Source of the DNA: Isoptericola cucumis
Lineage (GTDB): Bacteria; Actinomycetota; Actinomycetes; Actinomycetales; Cellulomonadaceae
Reading direction: 5' to 3'
NCBI RefSeq assembly: GCF_014635665.1
Contig: NZ_BMDG01000009.1
Span: forward strand, 153,101-217,100
DNA length: 64,000 nucleotides
Both the position numbers and the translations under genes were made by a program. This document shows, piece by piece, positions 1 through 8,524 of this stretch (position 1 is its first letter; each line of letters starts with the position of its first letter). The notes under the pieces were generated by a model. It did not search any database and was not told the origin of the DNA. It was given only the letters and a program-made list of their open reading frames with translations.

Positions 1-68
1 GTGAAGCACCGCACAAGAGGTTGCGGGAAAGTTTCTCCCACATGAAGCGTGAGTGCTTGATCACACTG

Positions 69-96
69 TTGTGAAACTGCAGGTCGCACGTATTCT
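69..96 (+). promoter_or_regulatory. Probable promoter, leaderless start
   Basis: TTGTGA at 69-74 and TATTCT at 91-96 are separated by 16 bp. The ATG at 105 lies 8 nt after the -10, so transcription would begin at or next to the start codon. No Shine-Dalgarno sequence is visible, which fits a leaderless mRNA. The surrounding 100 bp is also less GC-rich than the rest of the window. Confidence 0.55.
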
Positions 97-104
97 GGCG
101 TGTC

Positions 105-533
105 ATGCGCCCTCCTGTCACCCCCTCCGACGCTACGCCCACCGGCCCGGACCGCGCCCGGCCGGCGCTGCTGCGGGTGGTCGCCGCGGGCGTCGCCCTG
201 GAGGTCGCGCTGCTGGTGGTGATGGCCGCCGTCGTGGTGATCGAGCTCGTCCGCGGGGGCTCCGGCAGCGCGGGCGTGAGCATCTTCCTCGTGCTGTTCT
301 TCCTCGGCGTGGCCTGGGCGCTGGTGGCCGCGACCCGCGTGCTGTGGCAGGGACGCCACGGCGGGCGCGCCCCGCTCGTCGTCTGGCAGGTCATGCAGGG
401 GCTGGTGGGCGTGAGCCTCCTGACCGGGGGCGTGACGTGGGCCGTGCTGAGCGGTGTCGCGCTGCTCGTCGTCGCGGCCGGCGTGCTCGTGTCCCTCGTG
501 ACGCGCCAGGTCGTCGAGGCGACGTCCGACTGA
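105..533 (+). CDS. Small integral membrane protein, function unknown
   Basis: This 142-residue protein has a short hydrophilic, proline-rich N-terminus (about 20 residues) followed by about four hydrophobic segments (near residues 22-47, 60-80, 92-112 and 115-135). It therefore looks like a four-helix membrane protein with almost no soluble part. I recognise no catalytic motif and no named family. The ATG at 105 is chosen because a -10 hexamer sits 8 nt upstream and an upstream ATG at 53 lies in another frame. It converges on the EssC-like gene and ends in a short tandem repeat that overlaps its stop codon. Similar small proteins are common in actinobacteria, but no role can be inferred. Confidence 0.75.
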   Translation: MRPPVTPSDATPTGPDRARPALLRVVAAGVALEVALLVVMAAVVVIELVRGGSGSAGVSIFLVLFFLGVAWALVAATRVLWQGRHGGRAPLVVWQVMQGLVGVSLLTGGVTWAVLSGVALLVVAAGVLVSLVTRQVVEATSD

Positions 534-562
534 GCCGGCACCGAGCCGGCACCGAGCCGGCC
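532..562. repeat. 11-bp tandem repeat overlapping a stop codon
   Basis: The unit GAGCCGGCACC occurs at 532-542 and 543-553, followed by a partial third copy at 554-562. The first copy overlaps the TGA (531-533) of the preceding gene. The partial copy forms the left arm of the adjacent hairpin. Confidence 0.8.
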
Positions 563-580
563 AGGCCACCCGGCCGGCTC
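554..580. terminator. Hairpin between convergent genes
   Basis: A perfect 9-bp inverted repeat, GAGCCGGCC at 554-562 and GGCCGGCTC at 572-580, has a 9-nt loop. It lies between the small membrane protein and the EssC-like gene, whose stop codons face each other. It is a plausible bidirectional terminator, although there is no T-tract, as is usual in such GC-rich genomes. Confidence 0.6.
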
Positions 581-606
581 GCCTGACCGCGCTGCCCCGA
601 CGGTCG

Positions 607-3600
607 TCACGGCCGGGCGACCTGGAGCGGCTGGGCCAGGCCCGACACGACGAGCGCGCCGCGGCCCGGCCGGGGCGGGCCCGGCTCCACGGCGTCGGCG
701 AGCGACGTGCCGACGGCCTCGTCCGCGCCGCGCTCCGCCGGGTGCAGCACGACACCGGTGCGCGCCGCCCGGAGCTCGGCCAGCACGCCGCGGTGCGCGA
801 GCAGGGTCCCGGTGGTGGTCGCGGAGGCGACGAGGACGCGCCCGTCGCCGGGATCGTGCAGCCCGGCGAGCCGGTCGGCCTCCAGCGGGCACGTCTGCGC
901 GAGCGCGTCGACGTCGTCCACCAGCACGACCCGGAGCGCGTTTTGGGGGGCCCGGCCCGGTGCTGCGGGGTGGCCGGCCGCCGGGTCGAGCAGCTCGTCG
1001 AGCAGACGGGCGACTCCCGCGGCCGACGGCGTGACGGCGGGGGCGCTCGCCGCCTCGGCCCGCAGCAGGGGGTCCCGCGAGACCACGGCGGCGAGGCGGC
1101 CCGTGGCCGCGAGCCGGCGGGCGACCAGGCGCAGCACGGTCGTGCGGCCCGACCCGCGCGGACCGGTCACCAGCGCCCCGGCGGCGACGTCGAGGTCCAG
1201 CGGCAGCGCGGCGTCGCCGCCGACGCCCAGCACGACGGTCGTCGGGCCCGCCGGTGCGGCCAGCGACGCGGCGTCGACCTCGGACGGCAAGGGGCGCACG
1301 ACGACGGGCGGCCGGCCGCCACCGGTGGAACCTGGGGATGCCGGGCGGGCCGCGCGGGGCGGGAGCAGCACCTGGCAGACCAGCGGCCGGTCCCCGAGCC
1401 AGGCCGCACGCCCGGGGGGCCCACCCGACCCCGCGAGCCCCGAGGGGGCGCCGAGGACGACGTCGGCATGGGCGTCGCGGCCCAGCAGCACCAGCCGTGG
1501 CCCGACCCGGGACGCGAGGCCGGCCACGGTGGCGCCGTCGGCGGCGAGCGCGAACGCCGCGCCGCGGCCGGCGAGCGCCCCCGCCAGGGGGTCCCAGGGG
1601 TCCGGTCCGGCGAGGGCCGCGCGCAGCTGCTCGACGGCGTCCACCACGACGAGCACCGGCGGCGCCCCGGCCGGCGGCGCGGCGTCGTGGGCGGTGAGCC
1701 GCCGCAGCAGGCGTGCCGCGCGGCGGGGGTCGTCCGGCCCGGCGAGCGTGCCGAACCCGGGGTGGTCCGTGAGCGGCGCGAAGGAGTCCTGGGCGGCGCG
1801 CGGGACGAGAGCGTGCACGTGCCAGCCCCGGTCCAGGCCGTTGCGGGCGAGGGCGAGCAGCGTCGTCGTGCGGCCGGAGCGGGCGGCGCCGACGACCGCA
1901 AGATGCCCGTCGGCAGGGGCCCAGGTGATCAGGCGGCGGCGCTGGTGGCCCGGGTCGTCGCCGAGCGCGACGGGCAGCGCCGCCGCGGCGCCGGGCGCCC
2001 CTTCGGGCTCGGCGGGCTCGGGGACGAGGTACCGGCCGGCCTCGTCGGTGGTCACCAGCTCCGGCAGCGGGGGCAGCCACGGCGCCGGGCCGGCCGACAG
2101 CCCGCGCCGGGCGGCGGCGGCGCGCAGCGCGACCACCATCCGGTCGGCGTCGTCCGTCCCGGCCGCGCCGTCGTCGGGGACCCGGTCCGTGGGCACGGCG
2201 CGGGTCCGGTCGACGGTCCGCCAGGCGGGGGCACGCCGCACGACCGGGCCGGCGGTCCGCGGCGTACCGGCGTGGGCGCACTGGAGGACGACGGGCGCCG
2301 CGGCACCGAGCCGCAGCACGGCCCTGCCGGGGACACCGGGGCGGATGCGGGCCGCCGCCGCGGTGTCGACGACGTCCAGGGAGTCGGCCGCGTCCACCAC
2401 GCGCAGCGCGATGCGTGCCGACACGTTGGCGCGCACGTCCGCACTGACCGCGCCCGCGGGACGCTGGGTCGCGAGCACGAGGTGCACGCCGAGGGAGCGC
2501 CCCTGCGCCGCCACCCGCAGCAGGCCGGGCAGGAACTCCGGCAGGTCGTCGGCCAGCGCGCGGAACTCGTCGATGACGACGACGAGGCGCGGCGGCGCGT
2601 CCGCGTGCCCGTGCAGGGCGGCGAGGTCGGTGACGCCGTGCGCCGCCAGCAGCTCCTCGCGGCGGTGCAGCTCCGCGCGGAGCCCGGCGAGCGCCCGGCC
2701 GGCGAGCCCGGCGTCGAGGTCCGAGACCTGGCCCACCACGTGCGGGAGGCCGGTGCAGGGCCCGAACGAGGCACCGCCCTTGAAGTCGACGAGGGCGAGC
2801 GCGAGGTCGCGCGGCGACCGCCGGGCCGCGAGCCCGAGCACGAGGGCCTGCAGGAGCTCGGACTTGCCCGCCCCGGTGGTCCCGGCCACCAGCAGGTGCG
2901 GCCCGTCGGCGACGAGGTCCAGGTGCACGGTGCGGCCGGCGGCGTCGACGCCGAGGGGGACGGCCCAGCCGGGGGCGTCCCACCCGGCGCCGTCCCCGTC
3001 CGCAGGTCCGTGGGGGTGGTGCGCGCCGCCGTCCGTCCGCCCGCCCGCGTCGGCGTCCAGGAGCCCGGCGAGCGAGACCGTGCGGGGCAGGCGCGGGTCG
3101 GCCGGGTCGACGTCGCCGGCCGACCCGTACGGCCCCGCCGGGCTCGCGGGGCCGGGGGCTCCCGTGCGCGTCCCGCCCGTGGGGTCGAGCTGCGCGAGCT
3201 CGCGCCGCATCCCGGCGAGGCCGGCCGCCCGCCGCGCCACCCGCTCCGCCCACGCCGTCGAGACCCCGACGGCGGGCGCCGACTCCGCGCTCCCGTCGGG
3301 TGCCCGGCGGTCGAGCGGACCGCCGGCGTGCAGCTGCCACACCGCGCGGCACCACGACGGGGGTACCTCGTCGTCGGGCAGGCACAGCACGACGGCGTCG
3401 ACCCGCTCGTCCCCGGTGCCGTCGGCCGGGCCGGCCGGCACCTTCGCGACCGGCCACGGGTCGCCGGGCCGCGGGACGGCGACCGCCGCCGCGGCCCCCG
3501 CCTGCCCGGCGACGTCCACCACGACGACGCGCGGCCCGCCGTCCGGCAGCCAGCGGCACCACGACCACGCGTCCCGGCCCGGACCGAGCACGGTCACGGC

Positions 3601-4866
3601 CGCGCCGCGGGCAGCCAGGTCGACGACCACCGCCCGGGCGACGGCCCGGACGCCGTCCCGCGACCCGCGCACCGCGAGCGCGCCGTCGGGCACGAGAGGG
3701 CGTAGCGGCGCGGCGTCGCCGGTCCGCGTGCCTGCGCCCGGGGGAGCGGCGGCGCGTCGCAGGGCGTCCCGCCAGGCTCCGTCGGACGCCTCGTGGGCCG
3801 CCACCACCCGCGCGAGCGTCCGCCCGGGCTCGGTGCCGGGAGGTGACGACGCTGCCGCGGGGCGCTCCGCGGCGGCCGCCACGTCCGGCTCCCCCGAGGG
3901 GCGCGTGCGCGCCTGCGCCCTGCGCCGGCGGGCGGCGAGCAGCTGCGGCACGAGAGCGGCGACGCCCACCAGGGAGAACAGGGCGTAGGCGGGCTGGCGC
4001 AGCGCGGCGGCGAGCACGAGCGAGCCGATCACCGGGACGATCGCGGTGGCCGCCGTCCCGGCGCCCGGTCCCGGCGCGTCGTCCGTCGCCGGGGTGGGCG
4101 TCGCGAGCCAGCGGGCGACGTCGCCCGAGGCGTGCAGGCTGGAGTGCGCGCCGGCGCTCTCGAGCAGGACGCCGGGCCGCCACCGCCGCGGCAGCCTGCC
4201 CACCCGGCTGCGCCGCCGGCGCCCGCCGGCGGTGGTGCGCACCAGGGTCGCGGCCCCGGCCCGCGACCGCACCGGCACCCCGCCCCGCGACCGCACGCGC
4301 ACCCGGCCCCGCGCGTCCACGCGCACGACCAGGGTCGGTGCCTGCCCGACGTCCTCGAGGGTGGTCTCCGTGCCCGGCCGCAGACCGACCACCCGCCCCG
4401 CGGCGGGCCCGTCGGCCGCCGCGACCAGCCACGGCCGGCGCAGCACCGCGTCGCGCTCGTCGTCCGCGACCGTCCCCTCAGCCGTCCGACCTGCCGTCCG
4501 ACCCGCCGTCCGACCTGCCTGCCCGGGTGCGCGTCGTGACCGGGCGGGCGGCGGCCCGGCGACGGCGAGGACCACGCCGGGCAGGAGCGGGCGCCCACCG
4601 ACGACGTCGGCGTCGGCGACCGGGACGCCGTCCGCCGTGAGCCGCGCGTGGCGCAGCTCGGGGCGGCGCAGCAACGTGGCCAGCCCGCCCCGCAGGTCGC
4701 CCAGCGGGACGCCGGCCGGCAGCAGCACGTCCTCGTCCGGGCGGACGGTGACGCGGACCGTGTCCCGCGCCGCCTCCGGCTCGGCCGTGACGGCGCCGGT
4801 CACGAGAGGTCCGGGGGCGACGGGTCCGGGCACGACGGGGGCGGGCCCCCCGGAGGTCATGGTCAT
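607..4866 (-). CDS. Orphan EssC/EccC-like FtsK/SpoIIIE ATPase
   Basis: This 1419-residue protein has the layout of type VII secretion motor ATPases. The N-terminal region (about 30-260) looks like degenerate FHA-type beta domains. Two adjacent hydrophobic segments follow near residues 275-315, then three P-loop modules. The first (about 660) has an intact Walker A, GTTGAGKSE, and a Walker B ending VVVIDEF. The second (about 994, GAARSGRTT) and third (about 1235, GPRGSGRTT) carry Arg in place of the Walker A Lys, so only the first is clearly catalytic. A 12-bp tandem repeat at 4481-4516 encodes repeated GRTA units in the linker. No WXG100 substrate, EccB, EccD or mycosin gene is nearby, so the secretion role is unproven. 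ATG codons at 4866 and 4860 are both possible starts. Confidence 0.85.
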   Translation of the reverse strand: MTMTSGGPAPVVPGPVAPGPLVTGAVTAEPEAARDTVRVTVRPDEDVLLPAGVPLGDLRGGLATLLRRPELRHARLTADGVPVADADVVGGRPLLPGVVLAVAGPPPARSRRAPGQAGRTAGRTAGRTAEGTVADDERDAVLRRPWLVAAADGPAAGRVVGLRPGTETTLEDVGQAPTLVVRVDARGRVRVRSRGGVPVRSRAGAATLVRTTAGGRRRRSRVGRLPRRWRPGVLLESAGAHSSLHASGDVARWLATPTPATDDAPGPGAGTAATAIVPVIGSLVLAAALRQPAYALFSLVGVAALVPQLLAARRRRAQARTRPSGEPDVAAAAERPAAASSPPGTEPGRTLARVVAAHEASDGAWRDALRRAAAPPGAGTRTGDAAPLRPLVPDGALAVRGSRDGVRAVARAVVVDLAARGAAVTVLGPGRDAWSWCRWLPDGGPRVVVVDVAGQAGAAAAVAVPRPGDPWPVAKVPAGPADGTGDERVDAVVLCLPDDEVPPSWCRAVWQLHAGGPLDRRAPDGSAESAPAVGVSTAWAERVARRAAGLAGMRRELAQLDPTGGTRTGAPGPASPAGPYGSAGDVDPADPRLPRTVSLAGLLDADAGGRTDGGAHHPHGPADGDGAGWDAPGWAVPLGVDAAGRTVHLDLVADGPHLLVAGTTGAGKSELLQALVLGLAARRSPRDLALALVDFKGGASFGPCTGLPHVVGQVSDLDAGLAGRALAGLRAELHRREELLAAHGVTDLAALHGHADAPPRLVVVIDEFRALADDLPEFLPGLLRVAAQGRSLGVHLVLATQRPAGAVSADVRANVSARIALRVVDAADSLDVVDTAAAARIRPGVPGRAVLRLGAAAPVVLQCAHAGTPRTAGPVVRRAPAWRTVDRTRAVPTDRVPDDGAAGTDDADRMVVALRAAAARRGLSAGPAPWLPPLPELVTTDEAGRYLVPEPAEPEGAPGAAAALPVALGDDPGHQRRRLITWAPADGHLAVVGAARSGRTTTLLALARNGLDRGWHVHALVPRAAQDSFAPLTDHPGFGTLAGPDDPRRAARLLRRLTAHDAAPPAGAPPVLVVVDAVEQLRAALAGPDPWDPLAGALAGRGAAFALAADGATVAGLASRVGPRLVLLGRDAHADVVLGAPSGLAGSGGPPGRAAWLGDRPLVCQVLLPPRAARPASPGSTGGGRPPVVVRPLPSEVDAASLAAPAGPTTVVLGVGGDAALPLDLDVAAGALVTGPRGSGRTTVLRLVARRLAATGRLAAVVSRDPLLRAEAASAPAVTPSAAGVARLLDELLDPAAGHPAAPGRAPQNALRVVLVDDVDALAQTCPLEADRLAGLHDPGDGRVLVASATTTGTLLAHRGVLAELRAARTGVVLHPAERGADEAVGTSLADAVEPGPPRPGRGALVVSGLAQPLQVARP
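4481..4516. repeat. 12-bp coding tandem repeat (three units)
   Basis: GCCGTCCGACCT, GCCGTCCGACCC and GCCGTCCGACCT lie end to end. On the minus strand they encode repeated GRTA units in a low-complexity linker of the EssC-like protein. The unit is in frame, so a change in copy number would alter only linker length. Confidence 0.8.
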
Positions 4867-4917
4867 GACCCCCAGGGTGCCCGCCCCCGGCCGTCGTCAC
4901 GGACGGCCTGTGGACAA

Positions 4918-4943
4918 CTCCGCCCGGGCGTTCGCCCGCGGAG
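4918..4943 (-). terminator. Hairpin downstream of the ABC exporter operon
   Basis: CTCCG (4918-4922) pairs with CGGAG (4939-4943), and CGGGCG (4925-4930) pairs with CGCCCG (4933-4938), with a 2-nt bulge and a TT loop. It begins about 31 nt after the permease stop codon in the minus direction, so it fits as the operon terminator ahead of the EssC-like gene. Confidence 0.55.
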
Positions 4944-4973
4944 CCGCCGTCACGGCGCCCGTCACAGCGATCG

Positions 4974-7589
4974 TCACTCCGTGGCCAGCGCCTCCACGGG
5001 GGAGGTGCGCACCGCCGTGCGAGCGGGGGCCACCGACGCGACCAGCCCGGCCACGAGGGCCACGCCCAGCATCAGCAGGACGTCGCGCCACGGGACGGCG
5101 ATCGCCGGCTCGCCCGCCCAGCCCAGCGCGGCGGCCGCGCCGGTCCAGCCGTACACGAGCCCGAGCAGCACGCCGAGCACGGCGCCGACGAGCGCGATGA
5201 GCACGCCCTCGACGGCCAGCATGCCGCGCAGCTGGGCCTTCGACAGGCCGATCGCCCGCAGCGTGGCGGACTCCCGCCGCCGCTCGATGACCGACAGCGA
5301 CAGGGTGTTCGCGACGCCGATCAGCGCGATCACGACGGCCACGGCGAGCAGCCCCACCACGATCCCGAGCGCGGTGTCGATGACCTGCTGGAAGCTGGCC
5401 CGCTCGACCGCGGCACCCAGGACGTCCGCGGGCGCCTCGGTGTCGGCGACGGCGTCCTGGATGGTGGGCACCACCGCGGCGGCGTCGCGCGGGTCGTCCA
5501 GACCCACCCACAGTCCGGTCGTGGGCGCCGCGGCGTCCAGGGTCGCGAGGTCGTCGGGCACGAGGACGACGGCGTCGTCCGCGAGCTCGGTGACCGCTGC
5601 GGTCGTCTCGAGGGGCCCGTCGGGGCCCGTGAGGGTGAGCGTCTGCCCGTCGGTGACGCCCCAGACGTCCGCGACGTTCTCCGGGACCACGGCGGTGCCG
5701 GCGGCCAGCGGCGTGAGCGACTCGGTGCTGCGCAGCACCGACGCGGCCTCGTCCGGGTCCATGCCACGGGCGATCACCTGCGCGGCCTCGTCCACGCCGT
5801 CGCCGGCGAGCTGGACCGACGTCGCGGGCACCTCGAGGACCGAGGCGACGCCGTCCAGCTCGCGGACCGTGTCCCCGAGCCCCGCGGGGACCGGCGTCGC
5901 GTCCTTGCCGGAGCCGGACAGGTCGGTCGAGACGGTGACGTCGACCGGGTAGCGGCCGTCGAACTCGGCGTCCATGGTGATGCGGGCGCTCGCCGCGGCC
6001 GTCGACATCATGCCGACGAGCGTCACGCCGATGAGCAGCGCGGTCGACGTGGCCGCCGTGCGGCGCGGGTTGCGCAGCGTGTTGGCGGCCGCGAGCCGTG
6101 CCGTCGGGCCCGAGGCGCCCACGAGGCGCCCGGCGAGGGCGACCACGCGGGGCAACCAGAACACCGCGCTGACCAGCACGCCGACGAACGACAGGACGCC
6201 GCCCGCGACGCCGACCAGCAGGCCCGTGGTCGGTTCGCCGGCCGCGGTGCTGAGCGCCACGCCCGCGCCGAGCAGGGCGAAGCCCACCACCGCGACGAGG
6301 AGGGACAGCACGAGCCGGACCCGCCCGGCGCCGCGGGCGGCGGTCGGGGCCTCGTCCGGGCGCAGCGCCGCGAGGGGGGCCACGCGGGTCGCCGCGCGGG
6401 CCGGGGCGAACGCCGCGACCAGCGTGACCAGGGTGCCCACGACCACGGGGACGAGCACGACGGCCGGGGTCAGGGTGATGGTCTCCGGCAGCGGGACGCC
6501 GAGGTCCATGCCGCGGCCGACGGCGAGCGCCGCCTGGCCGAGGCCGAGGCCGGCCAGCAGGCCGACGACCGAGGACGCGAGCCCCAGGAGGGTCGCCTCG
6601 AACAGCACGGACCGGCGCAGCTGGGACTTGTCCGCGCCGACGCACCGCAGCAGGGCGAGGGTGCGGGTGCGCTGGGCGACGAGCACCTGGAACGTGTTCG
6701 CGATGACGAGCGCCGCGACGAGCAGCGCGATCGCCGCGAAGACGAGCACGAACGTCGTGAAGATGACGTCCTCGCCGCCGGTCATCTCGCTCGCGACCGA
6801 CTCGGCGTGCTCGTCGGGCGTCACGACGTCCACCGCCGACACGTCCATGCCGGCGTTCGAGGCGGCGGTCGCCGCGGCGCCGGTGATCGCCTCGCGCGTC
6901 TGCCCGACGTCCACGCCCTCGTCGAGGGTCACGAGCAGGGTCGCGGGCTCGCCCGAGCTCTCGCCCGGACCCATGAGGTCGGCCTCCCAGCCCTGGACGT
7001 CCGCCGCCGGGGCGACGGCGGCGCCGCCCATCATGGAGAAGGCACCGTACGGGTCGTCGAGCGTGCCGGAGACGGTGAGCTTCTCTCGGACCTCGGTCCA
7101 GGCCTGCTCGTCGACCTCCTGGTCGCCGTCGAGGACGTTGCGGGCCAGGGTGATCTGGTCGCCGGGCGCGACGTCGAGCCGCTCGGCGACGTCCGTCGGC
7201 AGCGCGATCTCGCCCGCGGCCTCCGGCAGCGCGCCGTCCGTGACCGTGAGCGGCAGCACCGCGGGGTCCGTCGGCTCGGCGAGGACGCCCTGGAAGATGG
7301 TGCGCCCGCCGTTCTCGAGCTGCTGGTAGCTCATGAGCTGCTCGTCGGCGGTGGCCACGCCGGCGACGTCGCGCACCGCGTCCTCGGTGGCGCCGCCGGG
7401 CGCCGCGCCGCGCACGACGAGGTCCGCGCCGGTGTACTGCGCGGCGATCGAGTCGTAGGTGGTGGACGTGATGACGTTGCCCGCGAGCAGCGTGACGGCC
7501 ACGAACGCGGTGCCGATGACGATCGCGACGGCGGCGGCGGCGAGCCGGCCGGCGCTGCGTCGCATCTGCGACAGGGTGAGGCGGATCAT
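4974..7589 (-). CDS. ABC transporter permease, two FtsX domains
   Basis: This 871-residue permease belongs to the MacB/FtsX superfamily. It has an N-terminal helix (about 15-40), a large extracytoplasmic domain, three helices forming a first FtsX domain (about 265-420), a central hydrophobic pair, a second extracytoplasmic domain, and a C-terminal FtsX domain ending in the typical RTSPVEAL stretch. The double-FtsX layout is typical of actinobacterial exporters or mechanotransmission complexes acting on lipids, lipoproteins, peptides or cell-wall enzymes; the substrate cannot be read from sequence. The start is the ATG at 7589, which overlaps the ATPase stop codon (ATGA, 7586-7589), indicating translational coupling. 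A longer in-frame reading upstream is only a shadow of the ATPase. Confidence 0.9.
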   Translation of the reverse strand: MIRLTLSQMRRSAGRLAAAAVAIVIGTAFVAVTLLAGNVITSTTYDSIAAQYTGADLVVRGAAPGGATEDAVRDVAGVATADEQLMSYQQLENGGRTIFQGVLAEPTDPAVLPLTVTDGALPEAAGEIALPTDVAERLDVAPGDQITLARNVLDGDQEVDEQAWTEVREKLTVSGTLDDPYGAFSMMGGAAVAPAADVQGWEADLMGPGESSGEPATLLVTLDEGVDVGQTREAITGAAATAASNAGMDVSAVDVVTPDEHAESVASEMTGGEDVIFTTFVLVFAAIALLVAALVIANTFQVLVAQRTRTLALLRCVGADKSQLRRSVLFEATLLGLASSVVGLLAGLGLGQAALAVGRGMDLGVPLPETITLTPAVVLVPVVVGTLVTLVAAFAPARAATRVAPLAALRPDEAPTAARGAGRVRLVLSLLVAVVGFALLGAGVALSTAAGEPTTGLLVGVAGGVLSFVGVLVSAVFWLPRVVALAGRLVGASGPTARLAAANTLRNPRRTAATSTALLIGVTLVGMMSTAAASARITMDAEFDGRYPVDVTVSTDLSGSGKDATPVPAGLGDTVRELDGVASVLEVPATSVQLAGDGVDEAAQVIARGMDPDEAASVLRSTESLTPLAAGTAVVPENVADVWGVTDGQTLTLTGPDGPLETTAAVTELADDAVVLVPDDLATLDAAAPTTGLWVGLDDPRDAAAVVPTIQDAVADTEAPADVLGAAVERASFQQVIDTALGIVVGLLAVAVVIALIGVANTLSLSVIERRRESATLRAIGLSKAQLRGMLAVEGVLIALVGAVLGVLLGLVYGWTGAAAALGWAGEPAIAVPWRDVLLMLGVALVAGLVASVAPARTAVRTSPVEALATE

Positions 7590-8386
7590 CGCGCGGCCAC
7601 CGTCCGCAGCGCGTCGAGGCCGGCCAGGGCGGACTCGGGCGTCGGGTCGGTGATGTCGCCGGCGATCTTGCCGTCGGCGATGAGGACGACGCGGTCCGCG
7701 TACGCGGCGGCGGCCGGGTCGTGCGTGACCATGATGATGGTGCGGCCGAGCTCGCGCACCGAGCGGCGCAGGAAGCTCAGCACCTCGGCGCCGGAGCGGG
7801 AGTCGAGGTTGCCGGTCGGCTCGTCCGCGAACACGACGTCGGGCTGGGCGATGAGGGCGCGTGCGATCGCGACGCGCTGCTGCTGCCCGCCGGACAGCTC
7901 GGCCGGGCGGTGGGTGAGGCGCTTGCCGAGCCCCAGGGTGTCGACCAGCGTGCCGAGCCACATCTTGTCCACGGTGCCGCCGGCGAGCTCGACCGGCAGG
8001 GTGATGTTCTGCTCGGCGGTGAACATGGGCAGCAGGTTGAACTGCTGGAAGACGAAGCCGACGCGGGTGCGGCGCACTGCCGTGAGCGCCTTGTCGTTCA
8101 GGCCGGTGACCTCCGTCGAGCCGACGAACGCCTGCCCGCTCGTGGCGGAGTCGAGGCCGGCGAGCAGGTGCATCAGCGTGGACTTGCCCGAGCCGGAGGG
8201 CCCCATGATGGCGGTGAAGCGGCCCGCCGCGAAGTCGACGTCGACGCCGTCGAGGGCGCGCACCTCCGCCTCACCGCGCCCGTACGTCTTGGTCAGGGCG
8301 CGTGCCCGGACGGCGGGGGTGACGGCGGGACGCGCGCCTGCGGCGGGGGCGTCGTCGGGGATCGGGACGTACACGGTCGTGTCCAC
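7586..8386 (-). CDS. ABC transporter ATP-binding protein, MacB/LolD type
   Basis: This 266-residue nucleotide-binding subunit pairs with the downstream FtsX-type permease. It shows Walker A GPSGSGKST (62-70), the Q-loop, signature LSGGQQQR (164-171), Walker B VVFADEP (184-190) and a switch His in MVTHDP. About 28 N-terminal residues precede the conserved fold and look disordered. The GTG at 8386 is preceded by a GGAGAG ribosome site. The gene is first in a two-gene operon and lies next to a NarL-type two-component pair that may regulate it, as is common for peptide-responsive exporters; that link is inference. Confidence 0.92.
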   Translation of the reverse strand: MDTTVYVPIPDDAPAAGARPAVTPAVRARALTKTYGRGEAEVRALDGVDVDFAAGRFTAIMGPSGSGKSTLMHLLAGLDSATSGQAFVGSTEVTGLNDKALTAVRRTRVGFVFQQFNLLPMFTAEQNITLPVELAGGTVDKMWLGTLVDTLGLGKRLTHRPAELSGGQQQRVAIARALIAQPDVVFADEPTGNLDSRSGAEVLSFLRRSVRELGRTIIMVTHDPAAAAYADRVVLIADGKIAGDITDPTPESALAGLDALRTVAAR

Positions 8387-8502
8387 GGAGCTCTCCGGTG
8401 TGGTCGGGGTGGTGGCGCGGCGGGCTCGGACGAGCCGGCCGGCCAGGACACCTGAGACGTTACGGAGACCGGGGAGCGGGGCACATCGGCCCCCGGGCGG
8501 TT

Positions 8503-8518
8503 CCTGGGGGCTCCCAGG
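8503..8518. repeat. Short inverted repeat upstream of the ABC operon
   Basis: CCTGGG (8503-8508) and CCCAGG (8513-8518) flank a 4-nt spacer in the 138-bp region between the ATPase start and the stop of the channel-like gene. It could be the terminator of the upstream minus-strand genes or an operator for the ABC operon. The sequence alone does not decide. Confidence 0.35.
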
Positions 8519-8524
8519 TCATCC

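Noticed and set aside
707..3988. Long plus-strand open reading frames opposite the EssC-like gene
   Set aside because: Their translations are low-complexity Arg/Ser/Ala/Pro strings, as expected for the antisense frame of a very GC-rich gene. The opposite strand carries recognisable P-loop motifs.
607..4866. A type VII secretion locus
   Set aside because: Only the motor-like ATPase is present. I found no WXG100 proteins, EccB/EccD homologues or mycosin within the window, so I call it an orphan.
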